From Tetragenococcus solitarius NBRC 100494 (GTDB taxonomy: Bacteria > Bacillota > Bacilli > Lactobacillales > Enterococcaceae), in the NCBI RefSeq assembly GCF_001544195.1, contig NZ_BCPY01000026.1, forward strand, positions 1 to 34,631: a stretch of DNA of 34,631 nt. The letters run 5' to 3'. The notes below the pieces were generated by a model, which had not been told where the DNA came from, ran no database searches, and saw only the letters and a program-made list of their open reading frames with translations. Positions 1 through 8,067 of this stretch are shown one piece after another (position 1 is the first letter of the stretch; every line of letters starts with the position of its first letter). The translations under genes and the position numbers were made by a program.

Positions 1-55
1 TTAATTCTTCATTAAAATAAAATGGAATTCAAAATACGAAAGGAGTGGCTGTAGA

Positions 56-628
56 GTGAAAAAAGATCGTGCTTTGTTGATTATTGATGTACAAAAGGCT
101 TTTAATGATAGCAAATGGGGAATTCGAAATAATCCTAATGCAGAAACAAAAATGAAAACTGTCTTAGAGGCTTGTCGTAAACAAAATTGGTGGATTATTC
201 ATATTCAGCATATTTCTCAGGACCGGAGCTCTGTATTTTATAAAGAAAGTGCTGGAGTTGCCTTCAAAGAGATCTTCTTTCCATTGAAAGAGGAAAAAGT
301 CATTCAAAAAACAGTCAATAGTGCATTTATTGGAACCAAATTAGAGCCGTTTTTAAAAATAAAAAAGATTAAAACGATAGCAATAATGGGGCTAACAACT
401 CCCCATTGTGTATCAACTACGGCAAGAATGAGCGGAAATTTAGGATACAAGACTTATCTTCTTTCTGATGCAACGGCTGCGTTTGGTTTATATGACGAAC
501 ACGAGCAATTCATAGAGGCTGAAACCGTTCACCGAATTTCTCTTGCTACGATACATGATGAATTTGCAACAGTAATAGACTCGAAAAGCTTTTTACAAGG
601 TGTATTAGATTCAAATACTACAAATTAA
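56..628 (+). CDS. Isochorismatase-family cysteine hydrolase
   Basis: 190-aa protein of the isochorismatase-like (nicotinamidase/YcaC-type) hydrolase superfamily, a soluble cytoplasmic fold. The family triad is visible: D11 in LLIIDVQ, K85 in VIQKTVNSAF and the nucleophile C118 in GLTTPHCVSTTAR, with the usual cis-peptide region just before the cysteine. Length is normal for the family (about 180-200). The start is GTG at 56, set by AAAGGAG ten bases upstream (39-45); there is no competing ATG. The substrate cannot be told from sequence: members hydrolyse isochorismate, nicotinamide or small amides. It stands alone, with a possible hairpin after the stop. Confidence 0.85.
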   Translation: MKKDRALLIIDVQKAFNDSKWGIRNNPNAETKMKTVLEACRKQNWWIIHIQHISQDRSSVFYKESAGVAFKEIFFPLKEEKVIQKTVNSAFIGTKLEPFLKIKKIKTIAIMGLTTPHCVSTTARMSGNLGYKTYLLSDATAAFGLYDEHEQFIEAETVHRISLATIHDEFATVIDSKSFLQGVLDSNTTN

Positions 629-652
629 AAAGGTGAAACCAACGTATATAAA

Positions 653-711
653 GGATGTTGAGAAGGGAGGATTTTCATTTCTCTAATCATCAGTATCCTG
701 CTGCAACATCC
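653..711 (+). terminator. Weak inverted repeat between convergent genes
   Basis: GGATGTTG (653-660) pairs with CAACATCC (704-711), with an inner AGGAT/ATCCT pairing. It lies between the convergent isochorismatase gene and the CPBP protease. There is no clear T-run, so a terminator role is only a guess. Confidence 0.3.
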
Positions 712-725
712 AAATAAACGCTATT

Positions 726-1334
726 TTATAAAAGATTAAATGCTATCAATAATGAGGAGCATATATTCATTAGACTATGGATAATCCAGCTTGGTACGAT
801 GGAACCATTGCCTAAATATTCATTGATATACCCCATGATCCAACCGGCTAATGTAGAAAACAAAATGACCAATATGATAAATGATGGATTCAAAATAGGA
901 AATAAAATCATACCATGCAGTAATCCAAATAAAATGGATTGAATAAAGTTGCCCATGGATATGCCCCATATTTGCGAGAAGAATTTTAATAGGAATCCAC
1001 GAAAAAGAATTTCTTCAGACAAAGCTGTTTGTATAACCGAATAGCAGAAAATAGGGAATACGGCTTCTATGCCCATCGAAGAGAACTTTGCGTTAGCAAG
1101 GACGCTCCTATCTTCAACCATCAGGACCAAAAATAAACCAGAAATGAGTAAAAGCGCAAAGGATATGGCAGAAAAGAGTAGAACTTTAGCTTTATTGTGG
1201 AAGCTTGGTCTTTTTAAACCGATCCATTGTAAAAATCCCTCTTTTCTTCTTAATGATATGAACCAATAAATAAAAGGGATTAAAGAAAACAATAGAAGCT
1301 GACCCAAAGCATTGATAAACGACTGAATAAGCAT
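726..1334 (-). CDS. CPBP family intramembrane metalloprotease
   Basis: Polytopic membrane protein of the CPBP (CAAX protease and bacteriocin-processing, Abi) family. The three signature motifs are present in order: SEEILFRGFL (EExxxR), FGLLHG (FxxxH) and a C-terminal HSLMN (HxxxN-like). The rest is hydrophobic helices. The reading frame is open further upstream, but the start is taken at ATG 1334 because GGGGGAG lies just 5' of it (1341-1347) and the upstream extension is basic and unlike the family. This gives 202 aa, normal length. In lactic acid bacteria such proteins often serve in bacteriocin self-immunity or peptide processing, but no bacteriocin gene is visible nearby, so the role is open. 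Confidence 0.8.
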   Translation of the reverse strand: MLIQSFINALGQLLLFSLIPFIYWFISLRRKEGFLQWIGLKRPSFHNKAKVLLFSAISFALLLISGLFLVLMVEDRSVLANAKFSSMGIEAVFPIFCYSVIQTALSEEILFRGFLLKFFSQIWGISMGNFIQSILFGLLHGMILFPILNPSFIILVILFSTLAGWIMGYINEYLGNGSIVPSWIIHSLMNICSSLLIAFNLL

Positions 1335-1531
1335 AAGGCTCCCCCTTTTTCCACAATGATTTTTCTTATTTGGTTTAATATATCTTCTTGTAAAAAGTAT
1401 ACCATTTATCGTTAACCGAATCAGCTTATACAAGTGTTTGCTCTATGCCAGTGAGAAAAAATATCAATTTCTAAACAGTTCTTAAACCAAATATTTGAAA
1501 ATGAAAGACAATCCAATTTCTTACCCGTTAT

Positions 1532-1560
1532 TTGTATTAACATTCGTTTAATGCTAGAAT
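1532..1560 (+). promoter_or_regulatory. Extended -10 promoter for the MerR-type gene
   Basis: TTGTAT (1532-1537), 17-bp spacer, TAGAAT (1555-1560), preceded by TGC so that the -10 is of the extended TGnTAnAAT kind. It lies 30 bp before the start codon of the small MerR-type gene. Confidence 0.6.
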
Positions 1561-1589
1561 TTAAGCATAAATACACGGAGGAATAAGCA

Positions 1590-1913
1590 ATGTATGAAGA
1601 TTTTGATCCGAATTTAGTGAAAAAAATGGCGGTAAGTATTGGAGATGCTTCCAAAATTACGGGCGTTCCAATCCGAAAAATCCGCTATTGGGAAGAAAAA
1701 AATTATATTCAAAGTGTGGTCGATGGCGAGCATGTAAATCGAAAGTATGATTACTATGCCTTAAAGACAATCGTACTCATTGATGAGCTTGTAGAAGAAG
1801 GTTTTACCTTGGATAAAGCTGCTGAAAAAGTACAAAATAGGATTAATAAAATTAATCATATGCATGAAGCGATGGAAAAAAATATCGAATCCGATGATGG
1901 CAAAAATAAGTAA
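1590..1913 (+). CDS. Small MerR-family transcriptional regulator
   Basis: 107-aa protein with an N-terminal winged helix of the MerR type: VSIGDASKITGVPIRKIRYWEEKNYIQS, followed by a short second wing and a C-terminal helix (EEGFTLDKAAEKVQNRINKIN). It lacks the long coiled coil and ligand domain of classical MerR proteins and so resembles the short GlnR-like subgroup. ATG at 1590 has CGGAGGA seven bases upstream. The stop codon lies in the first arm of its terminator. The target is not evident. The neighbouring unknown gene has its own strong palindrome, which is not of the usual MerR spacing. Confidence 0.75.
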   Translation: MYEDFDPNLVKKMAVSIGDASKITGVPIRKIRYWEEKNYIQSVVDGEHVNRKYDYYALKTIVLIDELVEEGFTLDKAAEKVQNRINKINHMHEAMEKNIESDDGKNK

Positions 1914-1947
1914 GAGTGGACTTTTTAAAAGATTCACTCTTATTTAT
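1911..1947 (+). terminator. Rho-independent terminator overlapping the MerR stop codon
   Basis: TAAGAGTG (1911-1918) pairs with CACTCTTA (1935-1942), with an inner CTTTT/AAAAG pairing, followed by TTTATTT. The stop codon forms the base of the stem. Confidence 0.65.
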
Positions 1948-1995
1948 TTGACAAATTTTGTATATAATGTACAATTAACGTACATTATATACAAA
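1948..1995 (+). promoter_or_regulatory. Promoter with a perfect 16-bp-arm operator palindrome
   Basis: TTGACA (1948-1953), 16-bp spacer, TACAAT (1970-1975). A perfect inverted repeat with arms 1957-1972 (TTTGTATATAATGTAC) and 1980-1995 and a 7-bp spacer covers the -10, the transcription start and the first bases of the AAAGGAG ribosome site. A bound repressor would block the promoter fully; in RNA only the 3' part could form. Confidence 0.7.
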
Positions 1996-2007
1996 GGAGT
2001 GTATTCA

Positions 2008-2643
2008 ATGGAAAATGAAGCAAAATTGTCTGTCGGTAAATTGTATCATCAAGATTTCTCTCCTTTTGATGAATTTATTAAAGCAGCAGAAGCCAAATGT
2101 CCAGTTTCTGAAAACTTTGTACTCGCAGAAATCCAAGATGAAATTCAGCAAAATCAGCAAGACGTTCTTCGACTTCGTTACACAAGAGATGCAGAAGCTA
2201 ATCAATTATATGGGGAACATTTTTCAGTGGTTATTAGAAAGGCTGATCTCTATATTTTAGGTTTTGTCAATTTAACAACAGATACCGCCGTTGATTCTAG
2301 CGACCTTCTTCCTTCCAGAGAAGAAACAAAAGCATTAACCAAAGAATTTTTTGAAGCATTCGATTCAGAATACTATCAAAAGCTAGAAAACCTCTGGATC
2401 GATCAACACGATGAAACAATCGAAGTAAATGGACGAAAATTCACAGTCTCGGGAACAAAATATAAATGTTTTATTGCAGAAGATGATAATTATGCATGGG
2501 TCGTATTCGGCAAAGACCATCAACCCATAATTTTTGAACGAGGGATTCACTGGGTCAGCGGTCGAACAACCGAAAAATGGTTGCATGATTCTTACTTAGA
2601 ATCTGGTACATTAGATTTACATCCTGTACGAACCAAACAATAA
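2008..2643 (+). CDS. Conserved-looking protein of unknown function
   Basis: 211-aa soluble protein that I do not recognise. There is no signal peptide and no membrane segment. It is rich in acidic and aromatic residues, with an alternating beta-strand look in the middle (FSVVIRKADLYILGFVNL, KCFIAEDDNYAWVVFG), and may be an alpha/beta or beta-sandwich protein. The reading frame is open from 1864, but the start is ATG 2008, fixed by AAAGGAG at 1993-1999 and by the promoter/palindrome at 1948-1995, which would lie inside any longer gene. It is a single-gene transcription unit with its own promoter, operator and terminator, which suggests tightly regulated, condition-specific expression. Confidence 0.7.
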   Translation: MENEAKLSVGKLYHQDFSPFDEFIKAAEAKCPVSENFVLAEIQDEIQQNQQDVLRLRYTRDAEANQLYGEHFSVVIRKADLYILGFVNLTTDTAVDSSDLLPSREETKALTKEFFEAFDSEYYQKLENLWIDQHDETIEVNGRKFTVSGTKYKCFIAEDDNYAWVVFGKDHQPIIFERGIHWVSGRTTEKWLHDSYLESGTLDLHPVRTKQ

Positions 2644-2673
2644 AAGAATCTTCTTCTTGATTAAACAACGCTA

Positions 2674-2723
2674 AAAACAGAGGGATTTTTTGAAGTATTT
2701 CAATAAGTCCCTCTGTTTTTTAT
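2674..2723 (+). terminator. Strong rho-independent terminator
   Basis: AAAACAGAGGGA (2674-2685) pairs perfectly with TCCCTCTGTTTT (2708-2719), followed by further T residues. It ends the unknown 2008-2643 gene. Confidence 0.85.
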
Positions 2724-2806
2724 TATGTTAAACAAAGAATGGTGAATGATACTAATACTCATTTTTTTCTTCTGTTTATAAAATCCTGTAGCTATAATAA
2801 TCTACG

Positions 2807-3901
2807 CTATTTTTTACTAGAATAATTGATAATTCCATCAATAGCTTTCTTAATATCTTCGTTGCTATTGTAAAAATGTGGTGAAATTCTAATGATATTT
2901 TCTTTTGAAGTTAATACAATCCCATTTTTTTTAAGTTTATGAACGACTTGCTTAGCTTCAGAATGAAAAAAAGCAATCAAGCTTGTCCTATCTAGTAATT
3001 GTTTGCTCCCATAAACTGTTAATCCTTTCTCGGTACCATATTCCAATGCAAACTTTCCTAATGAATCAAGGTAAGTTGAAATAGTATCTACCCCTATAGA
3101 CTGAATCAATTGAATCGAAGCGACTGCAGCATACGCACTAATAAATGAAGGGGTCCCTGTATCAAACTTTCTCGCCCCTTTCTTGCCTTGACCCAACCAT
3201 CCAGTTATATATGGATTCAAACGGTCCGCAATTTCTTTTTTGATATATAAAAAAGAAATCCCTGGAATTCCTAATAAATACTTTCTAGTCCCTGTCGCAA
3301 GAAAATCAATGTTCATTTCTTTTACATCAATTGGACAGTGACCTGCTGATTGGTAAGCATCTACAAATATTAGCGAACCTTTTTTATGAGCAATTTTTGA
3401 AATTTTATCTATGTCAAATTTAAATCCGCTTTTATAATGAACATGTGGAATAGAAGTTAGTAACGTTTTTTCACTAATCTCCTTTTCAAATTTCTCCAAT
3501 GCTATATGATTTTTTTCCGAAGTGATTTTATGAATTTTATGTTTAAAACGCGCTTGTGAGGTCCAAACATCCTCTACGGTTGGAAAATCAAAATCTGTAA
3601 AAATAATTTCATCTTTTGTTGGTGATACTGGTAAAGAAGTCGCAATCGCAGAAATTGCATGTGAAACGGAAGATACAATTGCAATTTCATCCGGTTCGGC
3701 ATTTATCAATTTAGCAAAAGTGTTTCTAGCCTCTTCTACCTTTTGTGTCGCTAGTTCCCAATTGGAACCATAAGTTAACAATTCCTCATGATACCTATCT
3801 AAAGCATTTGAAGTTTGCTTGGGCAATAATCCCTGAGAACAGCTGCCAAGATAGTTAAGTTTTTTTAATGTAGGAAATTGGTCAATAAGATCTGGATGCA
3901 T
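2807..3901 (-). CDS. Class V aminotransferase-fold PLP enzyme (cysteine-desulfurase-like)
   Basis: 364-aa fold-type I PLP enzyme of the aminotransferase class V/NifS-like superfamily. Visible features: LGSCSQGLLPKQ near the N terminus, IVSSVSHAISAIA at the phosphate-binding region, LIFVDAYQSAGH with D181 for the pyridine nitrogen and Q184, and the Schiff-base lysine K207 in LATGTRKYLLGIPG. The NifS-type active-site cysteine loop is not evident, so sulfur transfer is uncertain; epimerase- or kynureninase-like chemistry is equally possible. ATG 3901 has AAGGAG nine bases upstream. It is the last gene of a leftward series (MFS exporter, hydrolase, DJ-1 protein, this gene), 79 bp after the DJ-1 gene. 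Confidence 0.82.
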   Translation of the reverse strand: MHPDLIDQFPTLKKLNYLGSCSQGLLPKQTSNALDRYHEELLTYGSNWELATQKVEEARNTFAKLINAEPDEIAIVSSVSHAISAIATSLPVSPTKDEIIFTDFDFPTVEDVWTSQARFKHKIHKITSEKNHIALEKFEKEISEKTLLTSIPHVHYKSGFKFDIDKISKIAHKKGSLIFVDAYQSAGHCPIDVKEMNIDFLATGTRKYLLGIPGISFLYIKKEIADRLNPYITGWLGQGKKGARKFDTGTPSFISAYAAVASIQLIQSIGVDTISTYLDSLGKFALEYGTEKGLTVYGSKQLLDRTSLIAFFHSEAKQVVHKLKKNGIVLTSKENIIRISPHFYNSNEDIKKAIDGIINYSSKK

Positions 3902-3980
3902 CTTCGCTCTCCTTGATTATATTTTATTATCAGACGATATCTCTTATTTCAAATAAACTTCAATTATTATTTTAATACTT

Positions 3981-4637
3981 TTAACTTTTTTTGGCACCAA
4001 AATTTTCAATACTATATTCATAAAACCCCGTTTTATACGTTTGATACCATTGATCGGCTTCTTTATCTTCTAGCATTTGAAGCTGCTTTAACAATTGATG
4101 CGTAAATTCCAAAGGTGCGGAAGCATTTGCTGTAATGATTTTTTGATCATAAACAGCTTGCGTCTCTTTAAAAAAGTTTTCCCCTCGATACTCTGGTGCT
4201 TTTTCCTTCAAATGACTTAATGAATTACCGGTATGGGTTATCTTATCTAAAAAACCATTATCAGCTAAGAAAGTTGCGCCATCACAAATACCAGCTATTA
4301 AAATTTCCGCTTTATTTAAACAAGCAGAAATTAAGTTAGTGATTTTTTGACTAGAAGTATAATCATAATTTAACGGATCATAACCACGAATTAGTCTCTT
4401 ATTCCCCCAACCTGTTCCACCAATGAATATTAAAGCTGCAAGGTTTTTTATATCATTAAAAGTATCTACTTTATAGTCAATATTCACAGAAAAGTTTCCT
4501 TGAGAACGTACATTAAAATCCTCGAGTGACATCGTCTGTATTTGAAATCCTAAATCTGGTTTATTAAGTTTGGCACTAATATAACCAGCCTCCCAATCAG
4601 CATATCCCTCCAATAAGAATAAGAGAATCGTTTTCAT
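3981..4637 (-). CDS. DJ-1/PfpI family protein (class I glutamine amidotransferase-like)
   Basis: 218-aa protein of the DJ-1/ThiJ/PfpI superfamily. It starts with a beta strand and MKTILLFLLEGYADWE, where E16 is the usual acidic partner. The nucleophile elbow is ILIAGICDGATFLA with C118, followed by the family THTGNSLSHLK segment. Members act as glyoxalases, chaperones, proteases or isonitrile hydratases; the exact activity is not readable here. ATG 4637 follows GGAGG by about ten bases. It lies in the cluster controlled by the HxlR-type regulator, which fits a role in handling reactive electrophiles. That functional link is inference. Confidence 0.82.
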   Translation of the reverse strand: MKTILLFLLEGYADWEAGYISAKLNKPDLGFQIQTMSLEDFNVRSQGNFSVNIDYKVDTFNDIKNLAALIFIGGTGWGNKRLIRGYDPLNYDYTSSQKITNLISACLNKAEILIAGICDGATFLADNGFLDKITHTGNSLSHLKEKAPEYRGENFFKETQAVYDQKIITANASAPLEFTHQLLKQLQMLEDKEADQWYQTYKTGFYEYSIENFGAKKS

Positions 4638-4710
4638 AAGCTGTCCTCCATTGCTTTAAAAATATTTTATTACTATGAAGTTTAACAAATGGCTTCAAAA
4701 TGACCAAAAA

Positions 4711-5304
4711 TTAGGAGCCATGATTTTCTTGTTCAACTAAATTAGTTAGTAGTGATAAAAGTAAAGGAAATTCTACATATCCGTCTGTAGCTAAAAAATG
4801 ACCACTTTCTTTTTTCCGATAATAATTTCCATTTAGTTTTCGTGCCAATTGATCCGTTAATTCAGTTGGAACAATATAATCATTAGCAGAAGAGACAACA
4901 GTAATATTGCCATTGGTTCCCTTTTTTATTGCGTTAAAATCAATAGATCCTTCAAAAAAATCTTCTGGAGAAGACATCCCTTCACGTTTTTCATAAAAAC
5001 CTGAAACTAGTAATAGCCCACCGATTCGGGCTCTTGAATCTTGTTGAAACTTTTGAGTTAAGTAATGGAGCGTGGTGAGACCCCCTAAACTATGTGTAAC
5101 CAAGTAAGTTTTCTCATCTAATATAGGAATTTGCTCATTTAATTGAACTAGCCACTTTTTTAATTCTGGTTGTGTAGGTTTAGGCATTTTTAAAATTGAT
5201 GCTTGTTAGTTCGGTTGTTTGTTCACTTGTTTAGCTAGCCAAGAAAACCAATGATCTTCAGGCTTCGCCCCAAATCCTGGAACAATATAAATCTTTTCCT
5301 CCAT
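4711..5304 (-). pseudogene. RBBP9/YdeN-type alpha/beta hydrolase with an in-frame TAA stop
   Basis: Reading from ATG 5304, which has a good GGAGG site, gives MEEKIYIVPGFGAKPEDHWF and so on to codon 32, then TAA at 5208-5206. The same frame continues without shift to 4711. The joined product would be 197 codons, the normal size of the RBBP9/YdeN serine-hydrolase family. The downstream part keeps the nucleophile in THSLGG, the acid in SANDYIVP and the histidine in ESGHF, but the N-terminal strand with the oxyanion-hole glycines is cut off. An internal ATG at 5187 could start a 158-aa fragment (4711-5187), but it has no ribosome site and would not fold as a hydrolase. The gene starts 24 bp after the MFS stop, so they are co-transcribed. 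Confidence 0.82.
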
Positions 5305-5328
5305 CTATAAATCCTCCATTTCGAATAT

Positions 5329-6516
5329 CTACGCATTTGATGGAAATGCATATCTTTTATTGAGAAATACTACGATTAAAGCAAGAATTAATAATGTAAT
5401 AATAGTTGGAGTAAAGGAAGCTGTACCCAAAGAATCATACAGTAAACCTCCAAGAGCACCTCCACCGGCAATGGCAATATTCCAAGAAGTCGCACTGATA
5501 GACATCGCAACGTCGACATTTGTCTCACCAACAGCTTGCGCTAATGCCGTCTGGATTAAAGTAGCTGCTCCTCCAAAAGTCAATCCCCATAGAACAATTC
5601 CTATATAAACCAAGAATAATTGTTGCGTGAAAAATTGAAATAGAATAGCAGTCACTAAAAAGCCACTTAAACTAATTAAAACAAGCGAACGTAGATAAGA
5701 ATCAATGAATATTCCAGTGAGCCAAATGCCTCCTATAGATAAAATTCCAAACACTAACAAAGCCGTGCTTACAGAAAGTTCAAGTCCTGTTGATGCAAGA
5801 AATACAGCGATATAAGTGTATAAAATATTATGAGAAACCATCCAAAAAATAACGACTGCAAGAATCGGCAATACACCACGAATTTTCAATACACTGAACA
5901 AACGAATTCGTTTGCTTTTTGGTGCTCCTTTAAAGTCTGGAATCTTAAAAAGAATCCAAATCATTAGAAAAAATGTCAATAACGACATTGTCATAAATAC
6001 TGCACGCCAACCGACAAGAGAACCAAGAAAAGTACCGATTGGCACACCTATACTTAAGGCAACAGGCGTTCCTGCAAAAACAATTGCCGTAGCCTTTCCT
6101 CTTAAATGTGGTGGAACTAGTCGTCTAGCATAACCAGCTAACATACTCCATACAATTCCTGCACCAATTCCCGCAATAAAACGTGCAGTAAGTGTAATTA
6201 CATAACTCGAGGATAAGGCTGTAACACTATTTAAAACAAAAAATAAACCGATGGCTAAAAGAAATAAGGGTTTCCGTCTTAAACTCTGTGTAACTAAAGT
6301 GATAGGTATTGCAGCAATAAATGACCCTACTGCATACCAAGTCACAAGTTGTCCTGCTTGTGCACTCGTAATATTTAACCCTTCACTAATTTGGGGTAAT
6401 AAACCTGAGGGCATGGTTTCAGTCATAATGCAAATAAAACCAGCCATTGAAAAAGCAAGTAAGCTGAATAAAGGCAATTTATCCCTTACCCTTTTCTTTT
6501 TTGATGAATGCTCCAT
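5329..6516 (-). CDS. MFS transporter, DHA1/AraJ-like exporter
   Basis: 395-aa, 12-helix major facilitator of the drug:H+ antiporter-1 type. It shows the family pattern: cytoplasmic N terminus rich in Lys/Arg (EHSSKKKRVRDK), motif A-like loop LVTQSLRRKPL between helices 2 and 3, ARFIAGIGAGIVWSM in helix 4, and helix 5 with the antiporter motif C-like AGTPVALSIGVPIGTFLG. Closest in style to the YdhP/AraJ/PbuE group that exports sugars, purines or drugs. ATG 6516 has GAGGAG upstream. It is divergent from the HxlR-type regulator, with several GTTAGT/ACTAAC half-sites between them, so its expression is most likely under that regulator. Confidence 0.88.
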   Translation of the reverse strand: MEHSSKKKRVRDKLPLFSLLAFSMAGFICIMTETMPSGLLPQISEGLNITSAQAGQLVTWYAVGSFIAAIPITLVTQSLRRKPLFLLAIGLFFVLNSVTALSSSYVITLTARFIAGIGAGIVWSMLAGYARRLVPPHLRGKATAIVFAGTPVALSIGVPIGTFLGSLVGWRAVFMTMSLLTFFLMIWILFKIPDFKGAPKSKRIRLFSVLKIRGVLPILAVVIFWMVSHNILYTYIAVFLASTGLELSVSTALLVFGILSIGGIWLTGIFIDSYLRSLVLISLSGFLVTAILFQFFTQQLFLVYIGIVLWGLTFGGAATLIQTALAQAVGETNVDVAMSISATSWNIAIAGGGALGGLLYDSLGTASFTPTIITLLILALIVVFLNKRYAFPSNA

Positions 6517-6556
6517 CTATACATCTCCTCGTAAAATTTTATTTTTCTTTGAAACA

Positions 6557-6618
6557 GTGTTAGTATAAATTAAACACTAACAAAATGTTAGTATGCACTT
6601 TTTTGTAAGGTACTAACC
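6557..6618. promoter_or_regulatory. HxlR-type operator cluster
   Basis: Four half-sites lie between the MFS and regulator genes: GTTAGT (6559-6564), ACTAAC (6576-6581), GTTAGT (6587-6592) and ACTAAC (6612-6617), forming two nested inverted repeats. The right part (6593-6618, beginning ATGCACTTTTTTGTAAG) recurs with 24 of 26 identities at 8017-8042, before the quinone-reductase-like gene. Confidence 0.6.
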
Positions 6619-6634
6619 AAAAGGAGAGTAAAAG

Positions 6635-6967
6635 ATGGAGAATATATGCCAAAGTTCGCGTCCCCCTTTTGTTCATGCGCTATCGATGATTGAAGGAAAA
6701 TGGAAATTAAAGATTATTTATGAATTAGCTTGTGAACCTGTTCTGCGCTATGGTCAATTGAAACGAAATATTCCAGAAATCACCCATAAAATGTTGAGCG
6801 CACAGTTAAAGGAACTTGAAAAAAATGATATGATTATTCGCACCGAATATCATCAAGTTCCTCCAAAAGTAGAATATTCTCTATCCGTTAAAGGTGAGAG
6901 CTTTGTGCCAATTTTGGTTGAGCTTTGTGAATGGGGAAAGAAAATCACCACCGAAGAAGCAAAGTAA
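6635..6967 (+). CDS. HxlR-family redox-type transcriptional regulator
   Basis: 110-aa winged-helix protein of the HxlR (DUF24) family. The core ALSMIEGKWKLKIIYEL, RYGQLKRNIPEITHKMLSAQLKELEKNDMIIR and VEYSLSVKGES is the family hallmark. A cysteine at position 5 matches the N-terminal sensing cysteine known in QsrR and YodB, which respond to quinones and electrophiles by thiol modification; C33 and a C-terminal cysteine are also present. ATG 6635 follows AAAGGAG. It is divergent from the MFS exporter cluster. With the shared operator at 8017-8042 it probably also represses the quinone-reductase-like gene. The inducer class is inferred from the family. Confidence 0.9.
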   Translation: MENICQSSRPPFVHALSMIEGKWKLKIIYELACEPVLRYGQLKRNIPEITHKMLSAQLKELEKNDMIIRTEYHQVPPKVEYSLSVKGESFVPILVELCEWGKKITTEEAK

Positions 6968-6999
6968 TTTCTTTTATCTTCCAAACCGTTGATAGAATA

Positions 7000-7040
7000 A
7001 AGCAGTAAGAAGTCTCAACAAGTGATTTCTTACTGCTTTT
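7000..7040. terminator. Bidirectional terminator between hxlR-type gene and oxidoreductase
   Basis: AAGCAGTAAGAA (7000-7011) pairs perfectly with TTCTTACTGCTT (7027-7038), followed by TTTT on the + strand. It separates two convergent genes. Confidence 0.8.
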
Positions 7041-7042
7041 CA

Positions 7043-7927
7043 TTAGAAAGTAAGGACGATCTTACCATCATTGCCATGTTGCATTGCTTGATTTAAAGCT
7101 TTCTTTATTTCATACATCGAGTAACTTTTGAATACATTAGTTTCTATTTTCCCTGCAGAGACTAAAGAGAGGATATGCGCTAAATCTTTTGCATTTGTAC
7201 GAACTTGATGTCGTTCAGCAAATGAACTATGGTGTTCCACTTCTGGACTTATGTCAGCTGTATTTACCGTTACCACTTTGCCATTTATTTTAAGAAAGTC
7301 GGTACGATCTAAAATTCCAGCAGTATCAAGAACAGCGTCAAATGAAGGAATCTTTTCATCCACTACATATACATTTTTTGATAAAGAGTAGAGGCTCTTT
7401 TTCTGCTTATCATTCCGGACCAACCCAGATACAAAAATCCCCTTTTCTTTAGCAAACTGAATCGCAAAACGACCAACAGAACCCGCAGCACCGGTGACTA
7501 ACAGCGATTGTTCAGCGTTTAGTTGTAGTTTCTGCAAAGCTTGTAAAGCCGTTACGGAGGCTAATGGAATACTTGCGCCACTGACAAAATCAATATCATC
7601 AGGTAATTTTACTAATTGTTTTTCTGGAATAGAAATGACTTGTTGCCAACTTCCTTGAGGATACATAGCAGCCACACGATCCCCAATTTCAAATACTTGG
7701 TTTGGGTCCGTTTCAACTACAATGCCTGTCATGTCCCATCCGAGAACGGCTGGAAACTGATTAATTTTTGGCATAGTATTAGGCGTCATAAAACCTATAT
7801 CCACGGGGTTAATAGAAGAAGCCACAACATTCACCAGCACTTCTCCTTTTTTTCTCAGTGGTTTTTCAATCGTTTTTACTTTTGCTACTTCTGGGCCTCC
7901 ATAATTTAAAACCTGAACAGCTTTCAT
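7043..7927 (-). CDS. NADP-dependent oxidoreductase, quinone reductase-like (zinc-free MDR family)
   Basis: 294-aa medium-chain dehydrogenase/reductase. It has an N-terminal GroES-like domain (KAVQVLNYGGPEVAKV, INPVDIGFM, FPAVLGWDMTGIVVE) and a nucleotide-binding domain with LLVTGAAGSVGRFAIQFAKEKG. The zinc-ligand cysteines of alcohol dehydrogenases are absent, as in zeta-crystallin/QOR enzymes that reduce quinones or enones with NADPH. Slightly shorter than typical (about 310-330). ATG 7927 has GAGG a few bases upstream. A 26-bp copy of the HxlR operator lies about 90 bp upstream of the start, in the same position and orientation as the copy before the MFS exporter, suggesting a common electrophile-response regulon. 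Confidence 0.85.
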   Translation of the reverse strand: MKAVQVLNYGGPEVAKVKTIEKPLRKKGEVLVNVVASSINPVDIGFMTPNTMPKINQFPAVLGWDMTGIVVETDPNQVFEIGDRVAAMYPQGSWQQVISIPEKQLVKLPDDIDFVSGASIPLASVTALQALQKLQLNAEQSLLVTGAAGSVGRFAIQFAKEKGIFVSGLVRNDKQKKSLYSLSKNVYVVDEKIPSFDAVLDTAGILDRTDFLKINGKVVTVNTADISPEVEHHSSFAERHQVRTNAKDLAHILSLVSAGKIETNVFKSYSMYEIKKALNQAMQHGNDGKIVLTF

Positions 7928-8016
7928 TTACCTCATCCTTTCCAATACCTAGCTAAATCAAATAACAAAATGGATACTGTTAGTTAGCATAGCATCGGAC
8001 AAAATGAAAGAAAAGA

Positions 8017-8042
8017 ATGCACTTTTTTGTAAGATACTTACC
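8017..8042. promoter_or_regulatory. Second copy of the HxlR-type operator
   Basis: 26 bp that match 6593-6618 at 24 positions; the right end GTAAG-ATA-CTTAC (8029-8041) is a perfect 5-3-5 palindrome. It lies upstream of the quinone-reductase-like gene. Confidence 0.6.
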
Positions 8043-8067
8043 TTACCGATAGTAGACAGGTTAATTT

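Noticed and set aside
1421-1654. Leftward 77-codon frame overlapping the MerR-type start
   Set aside because: No ribosome site; it covers the MerR promoter and coding start.
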